From positions 1-54,400 of the forward strand of contig JAUMWX010000008.1 in the NCBI GenBank assembly GCA_030529425.1: DNA of 54,400 bases, in the 5' to 3' direction. The first letter of the stretch is position 1; each line of letters begins with the position of its first letter. The notes below the pieces were generated by a model. It worked only from the letters and a program-made list of their open reading frames with translations, was not told where the DNA came from and did no database searches. This document shows positions 53,062-54,400 of the stretch, piece after piece. A program made the position numbers and the translations under genes. Source of the DNA: Tissierellia bacterium (GTDB lineage: Bacteria > Bacillota > Clostridia > Tissierellales > Peptoniphilaceae).

Positions 53062-53772
53062 TCACTCGGGAGCTATCTCCAGAGCCATAGTCATCATTTC
53101 GGTATATGCTTTTTCTCTTGTTTCTGCAGCCTCTTCTCCCTCAGCATTGTCAGAAATCGTGCATATAACCAAAGAATCTTTACCAAGTTCTCTTGCGGTC
53201 ATGAATAGTCCCGCAGCTTCCATCTCTATAGCTTTATTTCCATATTGAATCAATTTTTGTATTATTGCCGGATCCCATTTTCTGTAGAATTCATCACTTG
53301 AAAGCACGGTTCCGAAATGAGCCCTTACATTATTTTTTTTTGCATACTCATGGGCTTTCATCACCAATTCAAAACTAGGTGTCGGAGAAAACTGTATTTC
53401 CCCAAAATGCCCTCTCACACAACTGTTTGCAGTGTTGGCAGCCGTTGCTACTATAATATCTCTTATTTTCAAGTCAGGATCCAATCCTCCTGCTGTTCCA
53501 ACTCTTATTATTGTCTTTACATCATAAAACGAAAATAATTCGTAATAGTATATCATGGCTGAAGGTATACCCATTCCCGATCCCATTACGGAAACTCTTT
53601 TTCCTTTATAGTATCCTGTATATCCCAACATACCTCTAACTTCGTTAAAACATGTAACGTCTTCTAAAAAATTTTCCGCTATAAATTTAGCTCTTAAAGG
53701 ATCTCCAGGCATCAAAACCGTATTTGCTATTTGATTTTTGTCAGTAGCTCCTATATGTGGTGTAGGTATCAT
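53062..53772 (-). CDS. deoD: Purine nucleoside phosphorylase, DeoD type
   Basis: Phosphorolyses purine (deoxy)nucleosides to base and (deoxy)ribose 1-phosphate for salvage. The 236-residue hexameric-type enzyme has the TPHIGATDKNQIANTVLMPGD start, GSGMGIPSAMIY, IRVGTAGGL, IEMEAAG and ISDNAEGEEA with the catalytic Asp. GGAGGAATT precedes the ATG. It is the first gene of a transcript that also carries the ABC exporter. No functional link between the two is evident. Confidence 0.97.
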   Translation of the reverse strand: MIPTPHIGATDKNQIANTVLMPGDPLRAKFIAENFLEDVTCFNEVRGMLGYTGYYKGKRVSVMGSGMGIPSAMIYYYELFSFYDVKTIIRVGTAGGLDPDLKIRDIIVATAANTANSCVRGHFGEIQFSPTPSFELVMKAHEYAKKNNVRAHFGTVLSSDEFYRKWDPAIIQKLIQYGNKAIEMEAAGLFMTARELGKDSLVICTISDNAEGEEAAETREKAYTEMMTMALEIAPE

Positions 53773-53824
53773 ATAATTCCTCCTTTATTGTTTCGTACAT
53801 ATTTTAACATATATATCAAAAATA

Positions 53825-53856
53825 TAAAAGAACAGGGTATATACCCTGTTCTTTTA
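53825..53856 (-). terminator. Palindromic terminator downstream of the secreted RsgI-like gene
   Basis: A perfect 15+15 palindrome, AAAAGAACAGGGTAT and its complement (53826-53855), with A and T flanks. It can work on either strand, but only the minus-strand gene runs into it. Confidence 0.88.
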
Positions 53857-53875
53857 CTTTATTCAGAATTAATTC

Positions 53876-54376
53876 TTAGTCATCGAATTCTACTTCGTCA
53901 TCAATTTCAACTGCTCTGTTACCGATTATTACTATATCTTCATCAGTTTTAACAAATGTTTTGAATCTTGAAAGGTACTTTCTTGCAGAACCTAATAATC
54001 TTGAGAAGAAGTTTTTAGTCGGAACATATGATCCTTCCTCTATATCAATTTCAACTTTCTTAACTCTTGGGTTCTCATGAAGCATGTTCTTTGCTCGCAT
54101 TTTCTTTACTACTTCTAAAACAACTGTTTGAGCTTGTTTTCCTTTGTATCCTTTAATGTCTTTCATCATTACTCTAGCAAATCTGTTGTCAGGTTTTACT
54201 CTAGTAACTTTTCCATTTCTGTCATATTCGATATCGAAATCTGCTTTTCCATCTATCTCAATGATTCCCTTCTTTTGGTAGTATAGGTGATTACCATCTC
54301 CCGCTTGAGCTGTGCTCAATACTGATCCTACTATTCCTAATGTTAACAATCCTGTGTATAAAACTCTTTTTTTCAT
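53876..54376 (-). CDS. Secreted hypothetical protein with faint RsgI-domain resemblance
   Basis: A 166-residue exported protein. The signal peptide covers about residues 1-25 (cleavage near AQA), and there is no anchor. The segment GIIEIDGKADFDIEYDRNGK, then a V-x-x-V-K strand and KDIKGYKGKQAQTVVLEVVK, resembles the extracytoplasmic middle domain of RsgI anti-sigma factors in pattern (I-D-x-D...N-G-K-V...K-G-K...A). A strongly acidic C-terminus ends EIDDEVEFDD. AAGGAG precedes the ATG. There is no sigma factor beside it within the window. The function is unknown and the resemblance is by eye only. Confidence 0.7.
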   Translation of the reverse strand: MKKRVLYTGLLTLGIVGSVLSTAQAGDGNHLYYQKKGIIEIDGKADFDIEYDRNGKVTRVKPDNRFARVMMKDIKGYKGKQAQTVVLEVVKKMRAKNMLHENPRVKKVEIDIEEGSYVPTKNFFSRLLGSARKYLSRFKTFVKTDEDIVIIGNRAVEIDDEVEFDD

Positions 54377-54400
54377 TTTTTTCTCCTTATTATTTTATTT

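Overview
The window looks like chromosome from a low-GC Gram-positive anaerobe of the Tissierellia/Peptoniphilaceae type (anaerobic cocci such as Peptoniphilus or Parvimonas). That placement is inferred from AT-rich codon use, strong AGGAGG-type ribosome binding sites, the Firmicutes-type L27 with its Prp protease, a Gram-positive sorting signal, and an amino-acid (histidine) catabolic operon beside a mevalonate-pathway gene pair. I cannot name the species. I see no rRNA, tRNA, CRISPR array, insertion sequence or integrase. Almost every base is in a recognisable gene, most of them on the minus strand, and no gene-free stretch exceeds 300 bases.

Layout. At 1-816 (+) there is an XRE regulator with a small unknown partner gene. 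At 957-2868 (-) are guaA and the HU gene hup, each with its own promoter. At 2979-10296 (-) is a compact housekeeping operon glmU-prs-pth-mfd-prsA, divergent from murC (10427-11803, +). A mutarotase-like gene, a GT4 glycosyltransferase with exonuclease III, and a 978-residue sorted adhesin follow. At 17846-26146 (-) one tightly packed run encodes urocanate hydratase, histidine ammonia-lyase, the two formiminotransferase-route enzymes, a sirtuin, HMG-CoA reductase and HMG-CoA synthase. The missing Hut step, hutI, lies 2 kb away on the + strand at 28138, after a YhfC-type membrane protease, a DUF3887 lipoprotein and a flavin reductase.

From 29914 to the end nearly everything is on the minus strand. 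It includes a membrane-anchored MutS-like ATPase, the smpB-rnr-secG RNA/secretion cluster, and the comEA-rsfS-nadD/yqeK-yhbY-obg-rpmA-prp-rplU cluster behind an L21-leader promoter. Next come an RNase E/G relative, the shape operon radC-mreB-mreC-mreD-PBP2 (with an outsized PBP2 and an unknown gene in the place often taken by minCDE), and a NusG-II/Gx transporter pair. The region ends with an orphan PTS IIC, a K+/H+ antiporter, deoD with a NatAB-like ABC exporter, and a secreted protein that faintly resembles the RsgI extracytoplasmic domain.

How the genes work together. The hut operon converts histidine to glutamate and delivers one-carbon units to tetrahydrofolate. Its apparent co-transcription with sirtuin, mvaA and mvaS would tie amino-acid breakdown to acyl-CoA and isoprenoid metabolism. 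The mre/PBP2, murC, glmU and glycosyltransferase genes serve the cell envelope. I did not find a convincing undescribed system. The most distinctive points are the hut-sirtuin-mevalonate run, the enlarged PBP2 with a divergent MreB, the terminator placed directly in front of obg, several starts and stops embedded in regulatory structure, and the orphan membrane MutS-like protein.
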